From: Roseovarius arcticus
GTDB taxonomy: Bacteria; Pseudomonadota; Alphaproteobacteria; Rhodobacterales; Rhodobacteraceae
NCBI RefSeq assembly: GCF_006125015.1
Contig: NZ_SZZN01000001.1
Coordinates: forward strand, 992,001-1,056,000
Direction: 5' to 3'
DNA: 64,000 bases
The first letter of the stretch is position 1; each line of letters opens with the position of its first letter. The notes under the pieces are model-generated. The model saw nothing but the letters and a program-made list of their open reading frames with translations. It searched no databases and was not told the DNA's origin. A program made the position numbers and the translations under genes. This document shows positions 56,915 through 64,000 of this stretch, in pieces.

Positions 56915-57475
56915 GTGCCGTCTCTCAACCGGATCGTGATGCAGCGCACTTCGCGCGAGTGGCTTGAGGCGCTGCCATTAGCCACCATGGATGCGGCCGA
57001 AATTTCAGGAAAGAACGGGCGGCGATACGATTTTCAAAGCTACGAACGTTTTCGCTATCCCCAGCATGACATCTGTGAGGGTCCATATGTGGATGCGGAT
57101 GGGCTGGTTCGCAAATTCGATATCATCCTGGCCAACCAAGTGTGGGAGCATTTGGATTCGCCTTATACTGCCACGCGCAATGTGTTGCGGATGCTGCGTA
57201 TGGGCGGATACTTCTGGGTGGCCGTGCCGTTTTTCGTGCGCTACCACGCCTCGCCCCACGATTGCAGCCGCTGGTCGGCACGCGGCCTGACCAATCTGCT
57301 GGTCGAGGCGGGGTTTGATCCGGCGCACATCCGGGCCGAGCAATGGGGCAATCGCAGTGCTGCTGCCCGCAATCTAGAGGCAAAATGGCCGCCAGATTAT
57401 GACCCGAAGACAGATGATCTGGCCAATGATCCCGACTATCCGATCTGCGCGTGGGCCCTTGCCCAAAAGGTCTGA
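56915..57475 (+). CDS. class I SAM-dependent methyltransferase-like protein
   Basis: A 186-residue protein with the start LNRIVMQRTSREWLEALP and a Rossmann-fold segment FDIILANQVWEHLDSPYTATRNVLRMLRMGGYFWVAVPFFVRYH, as in Methyltransf_11-type enzymes acting on small molecules. The usual glycine-rich SAM loop of motif I is not evident, so the fold may be shortened or the domain degenerate. It starts at a GTG 14 bases after lpdA. Confidence 0.7.
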   Translation: MPSLNRIVMQRTSREWLEALPLATMDAAEISGKNGRRYDFQSYERFRYPQHDICEGPYVDADGLVRKFDIILANQVWEHLDSPYTATRNVLRMLRMGGYFWVAVPFFVRYHASPHDCSRWSARGLTNLLVEAGFDPAHIRAEQWGNRSAAARNLEAKWPPDYDPKTDDLANDPDYPICAWALAQKV

Positions 57476-57485
57476 CGCACTGCAT

Positions 57486-57515
57486 TTGCAGCGTTCATTA
57501 TTTGTTCGCCATAAT
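57486..57515 (+). promoter_or_regulatory. SOS-controlled uvrA promoter with LexA box
   Basis: GTTC-ATTATTT-GTTC at 57493-57507 is a perfect match to the alphaproteobacterial LexA operator GTTC-N7-GTTC. It lies in the spacer of TTGCAG-N18-CATAAT (57486-57491, 57510-57515), so LexA bound here would block RNA polymerase. uvrA is a known SOS gene in alphaproteobacteria. Confidence 0.85.
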
Positions 57516-57572
57516 GGGTTGGAAGGACGCCACGCATACACTATCTGTTAAGATTGAACTTGCGGGGGCATC

Positions 57573-60455
57573 ATGGCTGAGCTGAAGAATATCGAAGTGC
57601 GCGGCGCGCGCGAGCATAACCTTAAAAACATTGACGTGGATATTCCGCGCGACCAACTGGTGGTTATCACTGGCCTGTCAGGGTCGGGTAAATCCAGCCT
57701 CGCCTTTGACACGATCTATGCCGAGGGCCAGCGCCGTTATGTCGAATCGCTGTCGGCGTATGCGCGCCAATTCCTTGATATGATGCAGAAACCTGACGTC
57801 GATCATATCAGTGGGCTGTCACCCGCAATCAGCATTGAGCAAAAGACCACTAGTAAGAACCCGCGCTCGACCGTTGGCACAGTGACGGAAATTTATGACT
57901 ATCTGCGCCTGCTATTCGCCCGCGCTGGCACGCCCTATTCGCCCACCACCGGTAAGCCGATCGAGGCGCAGCAGGTGCAGGATATGGTCGACCGTATCAT
58001 GGGTTTGGATGAGGGCACGCGCGCCTACCTGCTGGCCCCCATCGTGCGCGACCGCAAGGGCGAATACCGCAAAGAGTTTATTGAGCTGCGCAAGAACGGC
58101 TTTCAACGGGTCAAAGTGAATGGTGAGTTCTACGACCTGGATGAGCCGCCAACACTGGACAAGAAATTTCGCCACGATATCGACGTTGTGGTTGACCGTC
58201 TTGTGGTCAAGGAGGGGCTGGAGACGCGGCTTGCGGACAGCTTGCGCACCGCGCTGGACCTCGCTGATGGTATCGCCGTGCTGGAGATCGCAGAGCAACC
58301 GGGTTCAGAGGGCGAAGAAGAGCCGGGCACGCCCGAGCGCATGACGTTCTCCGAGAAATTTGCCTGCCCGGTTAGTGGCTTCACCATCCCCGAAATTGAG
58401 CCGCGGCTCTTTTCTTTCAACGCGCCGTTCGGGGCCTGCCCGGTCTGCGATGGTCTGGGCGTCGAGCTTTTCTTTGACGAACGGCTGGTAGTACCAGACC
58501 AGAACCTAAAGATTTATGACGGCGCGCTGGCCCCGTGGCGCAAGGGCAAGAGCCCTTATTTCCTGCAAACGATTGAGGCAATCGCCAACCACTACGAGTT
58601 CGATCAAAAGACCAAGTGGAAGGATCTGCCTGCCAAGGTGCAGCAGGTTTTCCTACGTGGATCGGGTGATGAGGAAATAGCGTTTCGCTATGACGAGGGC
58701 GGCCGCGTCTATAACGTGTCCCGCGTTTTTGAGGGTGTCATCCCCAACATGGAGCGCCGCTATCGCGAGACCGACAGCGCGTGGGTGCGCGAGGAATTCG
58801 AGCGATATCAGAACAATCGCTCCTGCGGGGCTTGCGAGGGATTCCGCCTGCGCGAGGAGGCATTGGCGGTCAAAATCGCGGGGCTGCATGTGGGACAGGT
58901 CGTGCAGATGTCGATCCGCGAGGCGCTGGCGTGGGTGACGGAAGTGCCCGAAAAGTTGAGCAAGCAAAAGAACGAAATCGCTCGCGCGATCCTCAAGGAA
59001 ATCCGCGAGCGGCTGGGGTTCCTGAATAACGTTGGCCTCGAATACCTGACGCTTAGCCGCAACGCGGGAACGTTGTCGGGCGGGGAGTCGCAGCGTATCC
59101 GTCTGGCCAGCCAGATTGGCAGCGGCCTGACCGGGGTTCTCTATGTACTGGACGAGCCGTCCATCGGCCTGCACCAGCGCGATAATGACCGCCTGCTGCA
59201 AACGCTGAAAAACCTGCGTGATCAGGGCAACACGGTGATCGTCGTCGAGCATGACGAAGAGGCGATCCGCGAGGCCGACTACGTCTTTGACATAGGCCCG
59301 GGTGCGGGCGTGCATGGCGGGCAGGTGGTCAGCCACGGCATCCCGTCGGTAGTAGCCGCCGACCCAAACTCGATCACGGGGCAATATCTGTCGGGCGTGC
59401 GCGAGATCTCTGTTCCGGCCAAGCGGCGAAATGGTAATGGCAAGAAGCTGAAGGTCGTCAAGGCGACCGGCAACAACTTGAAAAACGTCACTGCCGAATT
59501 CCCCTTGGGCAGGTTCGTGTGCGTTTCGGGCGTGTCGGGCGGGGGCAAATCGACGCTGACCATCGAAACGCTCTTCAAAACTGCCTCAATGCAACTAAAT
59601 GGCGCGCGTCAGACGCCAGCCCCCTGCGAGACGATCAAAGGGCTAGAGCATCTTGACAAGGTCATCGACATCGACCAGCGCCCCATTGGGCGAACGCCGC
59701 GGTCCAATCCGGCGACATATACGGGTGCATTCACACCGATCCGCGACTGGTTTGCCAATCTGCCCGAGTCAAAGGCGCGAGGGTATAAGCCGGGGCGGTT
59801 CAGCTTTAACGTCAAAGGCGGGCGCTGCGAAGCGTGTCAGGGCGATGGCGTCATCAAGATCGAGATGCATTTTCTGCCCGATGTTTATGTCACATGCGAG
59901 ACGTGCCAAGGCGCGCGTTATAACCGCGAAACGCTGGAAATTCGCTTTAAAGGCAAGAGTATAGCCGACGTTCTTGATATGACGGTTGAAGATGCGCAAA
60001 CGTTCTTTACTGCTGTTCCCAGCATCCGTGAAAAAATGGATGCGCTGGTGCGTGTCGGCCTTGGCTATATAAAGGTCGGCCAGCAGGCGACGACGCTATC
60101 GGGCGGCGAGGCGCAGCGTGTCAAGCTGTCCAAGGAACTGGCCAAGCGCAGTACCGGACGGACGTTGTATATCTTGGACGAGCCGACAACAGGACTGCAC
60201 TTTGAGGACGTCAAGAAACTGCTAGAGGTGCTGCACGAGCTCGTAGACAGCGGAAATACTGTGATCGTGATTGAACATAACCTCGACGTTATCAAAACTG
60301 CGGACTGGATCATCGACATTGGGCCAGAGGGTGGTGATGGCGGCGGCGAGGTTGTGGCTGTCGGCACGCCCGAGCAGGTGGCGGCCGAGCCGCGTAGTCA
60401 TACGGGTCATTACCTTGGGCCGATGTTGCAGCCTCGTAAGGTCGCGGCGGAGTAA
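57573..60455 (+). CDS. uvrA: excinuclease ABC subunit A
   Basis: A 960-residue ABC-type ATPase that loads UvrB on DNA lesions. First Walker [10 protein letters not shown] (about 31-39), second SGGGKST near residue 655. Zinc modules show as CPVC...C and CEACQGDG...[10 protein letters not shown]. Signature motifs LSGGESQR and LSGGEAQR and Walker B segments [10 protein letters not shown] and [10 protein letters not shown] are present. Full family length. Controlled by the LexA box upstream. Confidence 0.98.
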   Translation: MAELKNIEVRGAREHNLKNIDVDIPRDQLVVITGLSGSGKSSLAFDTIYAEGQRRYVESLSAYARQFLDMMQKPDVDHISGLSPAISIEQKTTSKNPRSTVGTVTEIYDYLRLLFARAGTPYSPTTGKPIEAQQVQDMVDRIMGLDEGTRAYLLAPIVRDRKGEYRKEFIELRKNGFQRVKVNGEFYDLDEPPTLDKKFRHDIDVVVDRLVVKEGLETRLADSLRTALDLADGIAVLEIAEQPGSEGEEEPGTPERMTFSEKFACPVSGFTIPEIEPRLFSFNAPFGACPVCDGLGVELFFDERLVVPDQNLKIYDGALAPWRKGKSPYFLQTIEAIANHYEFDQKTKWKDLPAKVQQVFLRGSGDEEIAFRYDEGGRVYNVSRVFEGVIPNMERRYRETDSAWVREEFERYQNNRSCGACEGFRLREEALAVKIAGLHVGQVVQMSIREALAWVTEVPEKLSKQKNEIARAILKEIRERLGFLNNVGLEYLTLSRNAGTLSGGESQRIRLASQIGSGLTGVLYVLDEPSIGLHQRDNDRLLQTLKNLRDQGNTVIVVEHDEEAIREADYVFDIGPGAGVHGGQVVSHGIPSVVAADPNSITGQYLSGVREISVPAKRRNGNGKKLKVVKATGNNLKNVTAEFPLGRFVCVSGVSGGGKSTLTIETLFKTASMQLNGARQTPAPCETIKGLEHLDKVIDIDQRPIGRTPRSNPATYTGAFTPIRDWFANLPESKARGYKPGRFSFNVKGGRCEACQGDGVIKIEMHFLPDVYVTCETCQGARYNRETLEIRFKGKSIADVLDMTVEDAQTFFTAVPSIREKMDALVRVGLGYIKVGQQATTLSGGEAQRVKLSKELAKRSTGRTLYILDEPTTGLHFEDVKKLLEVLHELVDSGNTVIVIEHNLDVIKTADWIIDIGPEGGDGGGEVVAVGTPEQVAAEPRSHTGHYLGPMLQPRKVAAE

Positions 60456-60468
60456 GAGGCGCGCGCGG

Positions 60469-61731
60469 TCAGGCCGAGAGGTCTGCCTGCGCGCGACCGT
60501 CGTCGAACCATGCCATCGCGGTCGCCAGATCGGCGGGTTTACCTAGGAAGTAGCCTTGCGCAAGTGGCACGCCCAGTTCGTGCAATGTGGTCAACTCGCC
60601 TTCGGTTTCGATTCCTTCGGCCACGATCGCTGCGCCAATCTCGACCGCAAAGCGCACCAGCGCGGCGCCCAACGATCTGCGCACAACATCCTCGTCGATG
60701 CGGCTGGTCAGCGAGATGTCCAGCTTTATGATGTCGGGATGTAGTCGCACGATATGTTGCAGGCCCGAATAGCCTGCGCCTGCATCGTCCACAGCCAGCC
60801 GGACACCACGAAAACGCAGTACATCCAGTTGCGACAGGAGGCCATCGTAGTCGGCGACCATCGAGTGCTCTGTCACTTCCAGGACGATGCGCTCGGCTGG
60901 CCATGGTGAGAACGTAGCTGACAGCCTTCCGGACGCGACAGTACCCGGCGAGGCATTTACCGCGACATAGACGCTGGGCGGCAGGTGGTCGAGCGCGCGC
61001 AGCGCCTGTTCGATCACGCAGATCTCTAGATCTATTTGCAGGCCTACCGTGTCCGCATCGTCGAACCACAGGTTCGGGGGGCGGTAGGGCTGCCCGCGAA
61101 AGCGGCACAATGCCTCAAAACCTTTGGGGCGTCGCGCGGCGGCGTCCATTATGGGCTGGTACACCACGTCAAAATCGCGCGAGGTCAGGAGCGTGTTGAT
61201 GACGCCAAACGTGCTGTCATGGGCAATGCGCTCAGCCATCTTGCTGTTTACCTGTTCGGCTGAAACGCCGGCGAAGGCGCGCATCACCTCCAGGTCACGG
61301 GGCGTCAGGTCACGCTTGGCTGTGCGGCTGAGGCAGCAAAACATGCCATATGCGCTGCCGTCGGGGCGGCGGATCGGCACGCTGACATGGCTTTTGATCG
61401 GAATTGCCGCTGTTAGTGCAATCTGGGCGCATAGCGGTTCGTCGTCGGTGTCGGGGATCAGTTCGGGCAGGCGCCCGGCCAGAATATGGCTGCAATAGAC
61501 CTGATCTAGCGGCATAGTGCCGCCGACAAAGGCCAATTCCTCAAACCCCGGCGCACTGACCGCGCGAAAGACCAGATTGTCGCCGACGAATTCGGATAGA
61601 TAAGCCACCTCCATCCCCAGATGAGTGCGCACAAATTCCAGCGCAGAGTTCACCGTCTCGTCCCCGCCGGAGGATGCGAGGCCCGTAATAGCTGGGAGTG
61701 TAAGGGGGACGTCTATGTCTTTGTGAGGCAT
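60469..61731 (-). CDS. GAF-EAL cyclic-di-GMP phosphodiesterase
   Basis: A 420-residue signalling protein with an N-terminal GAF domain (about 20-165) and a C-terminal EAL domain (about 180-410). EAL catalytic residues appear complete: Glu 206 (EAL), Asn 259, Glu 285/288 (EVTE), Asp 315-316 (DDAGAG in place of DDFGTG), Lys 336, Glu 372/375 (EGIET) and Gln 392. There is no GGDEF domain, so it should degrade c-di-GMP in response to a small ligand or redox signal sensed by the GAF. I start at MPHKDIDV; a 17-residue upstream extension is possible. It converges with uvrA. Confidence 0.9.
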   Translation of the reverse strand: MPHKDIDVPLTLPAITGLASSGGDETVNSALEFVRTHLGMEVAYLSEFVGDNLVFRAVSAPGFEELAFVGGTMPLDQVYCSHILAGRLPELIPDTDDEPLCAQIALTAAIPIKSHVSVPIRRPDGSAYGMFCCLSRTAKRDLTPRDLEVMRAFAGVSAEQVNSKMAERIAHDSTFGVINTLLTSRDFDVVYQPIMDAAARRPKGFEALCRFRGQPYRPPNLWFDDADTVGLQIDLEICVIEQALRALDHLPPSVYVAVNASPGTVASGRLSATFSPWPAERIVLEVTEHSMVADYDGLLSQLDVLRFRGVRLAVDDAGAGYSGLQHIVRLHPDIIKLDISLTSRIDEDVVRRSLGAALVRFAVEIGAAIVAEGIETEGELTTLHELGVPLAQGYFLGKPADLATAMAWFDDGRAQADLSA

Positions 61732-61865
61732 TGCGGAACCTTTGCAAAAGCTGTTCTGCCTGCAGCCTATGCCGATCGACATTATGAACGGCTTACTGAT
61801 TGCCTCTCACAGATCCAGATAACGCAGAGAATTTTAGGAAAATGCAGAACGGCACACGTATTGCG

Positions 61866-62966
61866 CTACTTGGACGCCGCCTCGGGCATCTTTTTGGGCT
61901 TTGCCTCGCGCACGCTGCTATCGCCCAGAAAATGCCCCACCGACTTGAGGCCGTCAATTTCGTCGCAGACAATCTTGGCTACGATTAGTACCGGCACGGC
62001 CACGACCATGCCAACGACCGACCAAATATAGGCAAAGAAGGCGACAATCAGGAAGAGGATCGGCGTGTTTAGCTGCATACGGCGGGCGATCATGACCGGC
62101 GTGACCAACTGCCCCTCAATCGAGGTGAGGGCCATATAAGTCGCGAAAACGCCGATCGCCTCCCACCCTGTCGGCAACGATACGAACGCAACCAGCGCCG
62201 CGATGCTGGCGCCCGCGATGGCCCCCAGAAACGGCACGAAGTTTAGGGCGAATGCCATGACACCGATGGCGATGGCGTTCGGCACACCCCAAAAATACAT
62301 GGCCGCACCGATAGATACGCCCAGCAGCGCATTGATGATCGCGATACCGCCCAGATAACGGCTCAGGCGGTCCTCAATGGTCCTGATGATTTCGACGGCG
62401 CGGCGCTTGTCCTTCAATTTGGGCAGGCTTTCGACCGTGCGCAGGGCGAAAAAGTCACCTGAGCCGATGAGGAAAAAGGTCAAAAAGATCGCGAAGATTA
62501 CTTGGCCTAACACCTTGGGCGCCATCGTCATGATCGTCATCGACGTCGATGAGTTAGAGACAACTGCGACCTCCATTGCGGGCTCGGCGCTGGCGTTTGA
62601 CACTGCGTCGTCTATGGCCTTGGCCGCCTCATTAACCTTGGAAATCGTTCCGTTGCTGTCACCTAATTTGCCCTGCATTTCCTGCAAAAGTCTGGGCATA
62701 TCGTCGATCAGGGTTGCCACGGGTTCCGCAAACCACGCGATGGCGATGCCTACCCCGACAAACAGAATGGAGGTAAACAGCGTCGCGATTAGCATGTTCG
62801 GAAGGCCCCACCGCGCCAGCGTGCGCCGGGGGCGGCTAAAGACAAAGTATGAGAGTATCGCCGCAGTCACGGGAATCAAGAAATTCGCAGCCAATATTAA
62901 CGCCGCAACCAGCACAATTAAAAATAGGCCGACCAGCGGCACATAAATACGTTTTTGTGCCTGCAC
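61866..62966 (-). CDS. AI-2E family transporter
   Basis: A 366-residue membrane protein of the AI-2 exporter/PerM family, with about eight helices. The central soluble stretch of about 50 residues (MQGKLGDSNGTISKVNEAAKAIDDAV) and the C-terminal IEGQLVTPVMIARRMQLNTPILFLIVAFFAYIWSVVG region are family hallmarks. The substrate is uncertain; several members export other solutes or act as Na+/H+ antiporters. Confidence 0.88.
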   Translation of the reverse strand: MQAQKRIYVPLVGLFLIVLVAALILAANFLIPVTAAILSYFVFSRPRRTLARWGLPNMLIATLFTSILFVGVGIAIAWFAEPVATLIDDMPRLLQEMQGKLGDSNGTISKVNEAAKAIDDAVSNASAEPAMEVAVVSNSSTSMTIMTMAPKVLGQVIFAIFLTFFLIGSGDFFALRTVESLPKLKDKRRAVEIIRTIEDRLSRYLGGIAIINALLGVSIGAAMYFWGVPNAIAIGVMAFALNFVPFLGAIAGASIAALVAFVSLPTGWEAIGVFATYMALTSIEGQLVTPVMIARRMQLNTPILFLIVAFFAYIWSVVGMVVAVPVLIVAKIVCDEIDGLKSVGHFLGDSSVREAKPKKMPEAASK

Positions 62967-63075
62967 GTCCTTAAATCCCCCAAGAGCGTAATGCGCTCAT
63001 GGTGCCTAACACATCATTGGCCCAATAAGTTCCGGCTATCGCGCAAATCGAGAGGTCTAACGCTCAATAAGCGAG

Positions 63076-63948
63076 TTAGCTGCGACTGCGGGCTGCCAGC
63101 CTCGGCAGCATCGCGCTGAAATCGCGGCCCCTGCCGTCCTCCTCCTCAACGAATTGCGCATAGAGCGCGCGCGCGGCAGTGCCGAGCGGCGTGTCTGCGT
63201 TAACCGCTTCGGCGGCCTGCTGGGCGAGGGCCAAGTCCTTGAGCATCAACTCGGCGGCAAAGCCGGGCGTATAGTCGTTGTCAGCAGGTGATTTCGGGCC
63301 GACGCCCGGCGCGGGACAATAGGCATTCATCGACCAGCTATAGCCCGACGACGTGCTGACCACATCGAACATCGCCTGTCTGTCCAGCCCCAGCTTGTCG
63401 GCCAGCGCGAAGGCCTCGCAGGTGACGATCATTGTCGTGCCAAGGATCATGTTGTTGCAGATCTTGGCGGCCTGGCCATTGCCGGACGGGCCGCAATGAA
63501 CAGCCTTTTGCCCCATAATCTCAAAGAGGGGGCTGGCGGTGGCAAATCCTGCCTCATCGCCGCCGACCATGAAGGTAAGCGTGCCGCCTGCTGCGCCGCC
63601 AGTGCCGCCCGATACGGGCGCGTCTAGCGCCGACAGGCCCGCGTCTTGGGCCTGCGCCGCTACGTCGCGGGCGCTGGTCACATCGACGGTCGAGCAATCC
63701 AGAAAGACGGCACCCTTGGCCATGACAGGGATGATCTGTGCCGCAACGCTGCGTAGAATATCGCCATTTGGCAGCATGGTGATGACAACATCGACCCCTC
63801 TGGCTGCATCCTCGGCGCTGGCGGCAGAAGTGACGCCCTCTGCGGTAACGCCTGCGGGGTCAAAGCCTGCTACGTCATGTCCAGCGGCTGCCAGATTGGC
63901 AGCCATTGGCCCGCCCATATTGCCTAGTCCGATGAATCCGATTTGCAT
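63076..63948 (-). CDS. mmsB: 3-hydroxyisobutyrate dehydrogenase
   Basis: A 290-residue beta-hydroxyacid dehydrogenase of valine breakdown. NAD-binding GFIGLGNMGGPMAANLAAAGH at the N-terminus, DAPVSGGTGGAAGGTLTFMVGG (substrate region), catalytic Lys in GNGQAAKICNNMIL and the SGYSWSMNAYCPAPG segment identify HIBADH over other members. I start at MQIGFIG; upstream in-frame codons are unlikely. Other valine-pathway genes would be expected beyond the window edge. Confidence 0.93.
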   Translation of the reverse strand: MQIGFIGLGNMGGPMAANLAAAGHDVAGFDPAGVTAEGVTSAASAEDAARGVDVVITMLPNGDILRSVAAQIIPVMAKGAVFLDCSTVDVTSARDVAAQAQDAGLSALDAPVSGGTGGAAGGTLTFMVGGDEAGFATASPLFEIMGQKAVHCGPSGNGQAAKICNNMILGTTMIVTCEAFALADKLGLDRQAMFDVVSTSSGYSWSMNAYCPAPGVGPKSPADNDYTPGFAAELMLKDLALAQQAAEAVNADTPLGTAARALYAQFVEEEDGRGRDFSAMLPRLAARSRS

Positions 63949-64000
63949 GACATACCCTCTCGCGCGTGTGATTTCAGCCCAGAGTATCGTCATCCGGCGG

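Noticed and set aside
1..64000. CRISPR arrays, prophage, integrase or attachment sites
   Set aside because: No regularly spaced repeats, phage structural genes, integrases or tRNA-linked duplications were found.

Overview
The window is chromosomal DNA of a high-GC alphaproteobacterium, almost certainly a Rhodobacterales (Roseobacter-group) member. The evidence is the nuo operon layout with extra small genes between the subunits, an alphaproteobacterial GTTC-N7-GTTC SOS box at uvrA, a short DUF1127 gene, the DUF2927/TelA/XpaC/TerC neighbourhood, and a copy of the 'CCTCCGGCGGGGATATTTT' intergenic element common in this order. The genus cannot be set from the sequence alone. I see no prophage, CRISPR array, rRNA or tRNA gene. 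The only mobile-element trace is one RAYT-type (IS200-like Y1) transposase gene.

Layout. 1-9519 (+) is the second half of the complex I operon: nuoG (3' end), two small lipoprotein genes, nuoH, nuoI, a carboxymuconolactone-decarboxylase-fold gene, nuoJ, a 24-residue membrane micropeptide, nuoK, nuoL, nuoM and nuoN, closed by a hairpin terminator. 9631-12833 (+) holds birA, coaX and rnj (cofactor ligation, CoA synthesis, RNA decay). It meets a convergent DEAD-box helicase gene at a bidirectional terminator. 14735-24010 (-) is a long minus-strand block. From its 3' end it carries dtd, an EamA transporter, a zinc-ribbon membrane protein, an SPFH protein with a GYF_2 tail, a DUF2927 lipoprotein, TelA, an XpaC-like membrane protein, a small membrane protein, TerC and an RluB-type pseudouridine synthase. 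The zinc-ribbon to TerC part looks like an envelope or metal-stress module and is the most interesting region here.

24074-29492 (+) carries tadA, gatC-gatA, an excalibur-type lipoprotein, an amidase, RNase P RNA, rpmG and a PH-like membrane protein. 29594-35046 is mixed: a Bax inhibitor-1 protein, a DUF1127/LysR divergent pair, a quinone-oxidoreductase-type dehydrogenase, an XRE regulator, a HisN-type phosphatase, a CAP-domain protein and a small unknown gene. 35243-44886 (+, with one small minus-strand lipoprotein) carries mgtE, a 5-formyl-THF cyclo-ligase, a YmdB-type phosphoesterase, two transporters, yebC, an HNH endonuclease and lepA.

44906-48605 (-) holds the RAYT gene, an entericidin-like lipoprotein too short for routine ORF calling, a bactofilin, an M23 (LytM) peptidase overlapping it, and a Bcp peroxiredoxin. 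48721-60455 (+) holds a YhdP/AsmA-like giant, queA, an MFS transporter, a DUF924 protein, lpdA, a methyltransferase and SOS-controlled uvrA. 60469-63948 (-) holds a GAF-EAL phosphodiesterase, an AI-2E-family transporter and a 3-hydroxyisobutyrate dehydrogenase.

Functionally this is mostly core metabolism and information processing (respiration, translation quality, tRNA modification, DNA repair). The accessory content is concentrated in the complex I intergenic genes, the TelA/SPFH cluster, and the intergenic stretches around 32.7-33.4, 37.2-37.4 and 45.4-46.1 kb.
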